Below, piece after piece: positions 61,196 through 64,000 of a DNA stretch of 64,000 bases. The notes beneath the pieces were generated by a model. It had not been told where the DNA came from, ran no database searches, and worked only from the letters and a program-made list of their open reading frames with translations. Source of the stretch: Megalobrama amblycephala (taxonomy: Eukaryota > Chordata > Actinopteri > Cypriniformes > Xenocyprididae); contig NC_063052.1 in assembly GCF_018812025.1 (NCBI RefSeq), positions 14,119,001 to 14,183,000 on the forward strand, given 5' to 3'. The position numbers and the translations under genes were made by a program. The first letter of the stretch is position 1, and each line of letters opens with the position of its first letter.

Positions 61196-61540
61196 ATGCT
61201 GCAATATAAACACCAGCAGACAAAGCCCATTATCCCCCCACCTGCATTTGGAGCGGTGTATCACCAGCTCTTATTTGATGCTAAAATCCATTTGCAGGCT
61301 CTGAGGCCCGGCGATGACAGACCTCAGTACCGCACCTTCACTGGTCCACGGGTGAGTTCACGCCTATCACGCTTGTCCTTGTGCTCCCCGTGGACTGCGT
61401 CGAATGCTGAGCGGGAGATGAAACAGCATTTCCTAAGGGGTAAACACTGGCAGCCCCTCTTAACGCAACAGAGCGTCACGATTGCTCACTTCAAAGAGCC
61501 TTCCTTGCTCACTTTTATACCTATTATGACAAAATTCTAA
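61196..61540 (+). other. 114-codon open frame, function unknown
   Basis: Contains FGAVYHQLLFDAK and LRPGDDRPQYRTFTGPR. GC-richer than its flanks. No known domain or splice structure; opposite strand to CSMD. Confidence 0.15.
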
Positions 61541-61943
61541 CGGGGCTTGAGGTCTAATTGCGAAACTGCTGGCAAGATGAGGATAAGTAGATTACATCAA
61601 GGTGTGGAAAAGATAATCTTGCGGAGGTGAATTTGGGTTGTGAGAACATGGAGAATATGATCGGCTTGTAGAATCAGACCTGATTTAATGTTCCTCTGAT
61701 ACTGCACACACATGACTCTAAGAAGAGACGCACCAAACATTTCCAGCTGAAAGAGAGAACAGGCTGAAAGCAAAACTAACCACTGCTTGCATCTCTTGAT
61801 AGGATGGACATCAAAAACTGCAATCATTATCGTTGCAATTTAAATCCTTACAGTTTAAACATTGTCTTACTAACATATCACAAAATAATAAATAAATAAA
61901 TAAATTTATATATTTATATAATTTATATATAGTATAATATATA

Positions 61944-62310
<367 letters not shown>

Positions 62311-63499
62311 CACACAGTATTTAACAGTTTGAGAAAATTGAAGGAATAAGTGTACTACATTATATTATATCAATATTATTAAAAAATAATAATTTATTAT
62401 ATATTATACTAAAGATATATACTTTATAAAATGATTTATTAATATTCAATTATAATATAAGATACATATTTTATATAGTGATTTATTATTTATTATTATT
62501 TATGAGTTTGTTTAGTTTAGGCTAATTTTAAAATTATTATTTTGGTTTTCCAGGAAGTCTTTGTGTCCAGAACTTTTTTTCTTTAATTTAATTTTGGTGC
62601 ATCACTAATTATAAGTCTTAGATTTGTGCATGTGTGCATGAATATTTGAAAAAGCCTGCTGTTATTTTCTTATACTGAATTATACACAGTTATAATGTCA
62701 CATCATTGGTGGTTATTCCATTTCTCAACACATCATTCCTACTGTATCCAGTGATTTATCCACCATATAAGCACATGTAGTTGCCTCATATGAGCCATAA
62801 ACCTTTTACCCCACTGCATTAAAGCAGCAACCCCTTTAAAAACAGGCAAAAAAAAACAAAACAAAGTGGTCCTGATTTAGTGGATAATGATGAAGGCAGT
62901 CCCTGTAGCCAGAGCCAAGGGCAATGTGTTGGAGATGAATACACTGAAAGTGTAAAGTCAGGGGAAGGGCGTAAGGGACAAGTGCAGTAGTGAATGATCA
63001 CAATAGGCCAGTGGCTCGACCACTTCGGCTTTGACTTCGTGCCAGGCTGCTCCCGCTTGATTTATGTTGTTTTCACAGGGTGTTGGGCCATGGAGAGGTA
63101 GAAGTGCACTAGCCTGACTGCTTCACTCACAGACATCTGCAAACTTCAATACACATCAAATGTGCTTCAAAATCTAATAGCTGTAATTGCCGTGAGCCCT
63201 GATAACATAGAACGCAGGAAAATGGAGCGCAAACAAATTCAAATGCAAGCGACTGTAATGCTAGAAAGGCTAAAAATAAAATAGCGGTGCAAAGTTATTT
63301 TAGGACTATGAGAAAAAGCACAGACCTGTGAAAAAAGTCCTCTCTGATTATTTTCTTTTGGATAAAGTCTGGCCTTTTATCTCTTGGATTAAATACTTAT
63401 TACTTACGCTAAAATATTACTTCAAAGAAGTTCAACCTGGTCTTTCTGCTATATCTGTGCATTGGTGCACAGAAGCAGCACAACAGTGATGATAAATCA
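62311..63499. other. Single-copy sequence
   Basis: AT-rich to 62600, mixed after. No feature recognised. Confidence 0.4.
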
Positions 63500-63715
63500 T
63501 TTTAATATGCTGATTTGCTGCTCAAGAAACATTTCTGATTATTATCAAAGCAGCACAACATTGTTGAGCAGCAAATCATCATATCAGAATGATTTCTGAA
63601 GGATCATGTGACACTGAAGACTGGAGTAATGATGCTGAAAATTCAGCTTTGATCACAGAAATAACTTAGTTATTTAAAATTTTATACAATTCACAGTAAA
63701 ATGCACTGTTATGGT
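63500..63715. repeat. CACTACC-family fragment with inverted halves
   Basis: AATATGCTGATTTGCTGCTC and, about 60 bp on, its inverse GAGCAGCAAATCATCATATC, followed by GAAGGATCATGTGACACTGA and TGATGCTGAAAATTCAGCTT. A piece of the family body has been duplicated head to head. Confidence 0.55.
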
Positions 63716-64000
63716 CGGACTGAAATGATCAGGAATCCTATTAAACTGAATAATTTTCAGCCAGGTCGTTTTTAATTTTAATAGCTGCTCTTTTTGCTCT
63801 AAGAAGTAAGTCTGAGTTCTGAAGGTTACTGAATGTTTTCATACATTGAGCTCTTTTATCTCAAAAGATGAAGGAAAATTTGATTCGCCGTGATATGACC
63901 TCTTTAAGGACTTATTTCTACCTGATCCGACCCTCAAAATCACTTTCATTAGTATAACCTAATGTAGTCACAGTAAATAATGTTTTTAGCTTGAATAAAG

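Overview
The window is vertebrate nuclear DNA, almost certainly from a cyprinid-type teleost. It is AT-rich, is packed with short DNA transposons typical of carp- and zebrafish-like genomes (Tc1/mariner, piggyBac-type TTAA elements, hAT-like elements, tRNA-derived SINEs, LINE 3' tails), and has long AT microsatellites and no bacterial-style gene arrangement. Most open reading frames are chance frames in repeats. Family assignments come from reading the sequence and from recalled protein families; no search was run.

The one confident host-gene feature is a 113-bp exon on the minus strand at 22652-22764. It encodes 37 residues from the end of a CUB domain and has clean splice sites. Length, phase and residues match the third coding exon of the CSMD family (giant CUB-and-sushi membrane proteins of neurons), closest to CSMD3. 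I saw no other CSMD exon on either side, so nearly the whole window reads as two very large introns: about 41 kb upstream of the exon (22765 to the right edge) and about 22.6 kb downstream (1 to 22651).

Layout. 1-9.8 kb: nested hAT-like and MITE copies, a THAP-like zinc-finger fragment (7328-7536), and the first TTAA element. 9.8-14.9 kb: mostly single-copy with some palindromic elements. 14.9-18.0 kb: a decayed Tc1 carrying a tRNA-like hairpin insert, then a 1.5-kb fold-back Tc1/mariner element with two long inverted arms. 18-26 kb: single-copy sequence, the CSMD exon and AT microsatellites. 26.8-27.3, 36.0-36.3, 41.5-42.0 and 51.2-52.6 kb: four copies of a GGGTT-rich MITE with TA target sites, the last broken open by two TTAA elements. 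30.4-34.1 kb: a cluster of TTAA elements, including a piggyBac-type element (33225-34061) with transposase remnants. 38-48 kb: two more copies of the 0.94-kb TTAA family, SINE and LINE pieces. 54.6-56.8 kb: a stacked set of four MITEs. 58-64 kb: more nested repeats and a large TA-centred palindrome.

No operon, RNA gene, CRISPR array or clearly new functional system was found. The most unusual structures are the fold-back Tc1 element, the TTAA-element clusters that share terminal modules, the tRNA-like hairpin insert and the THAP-like exon.
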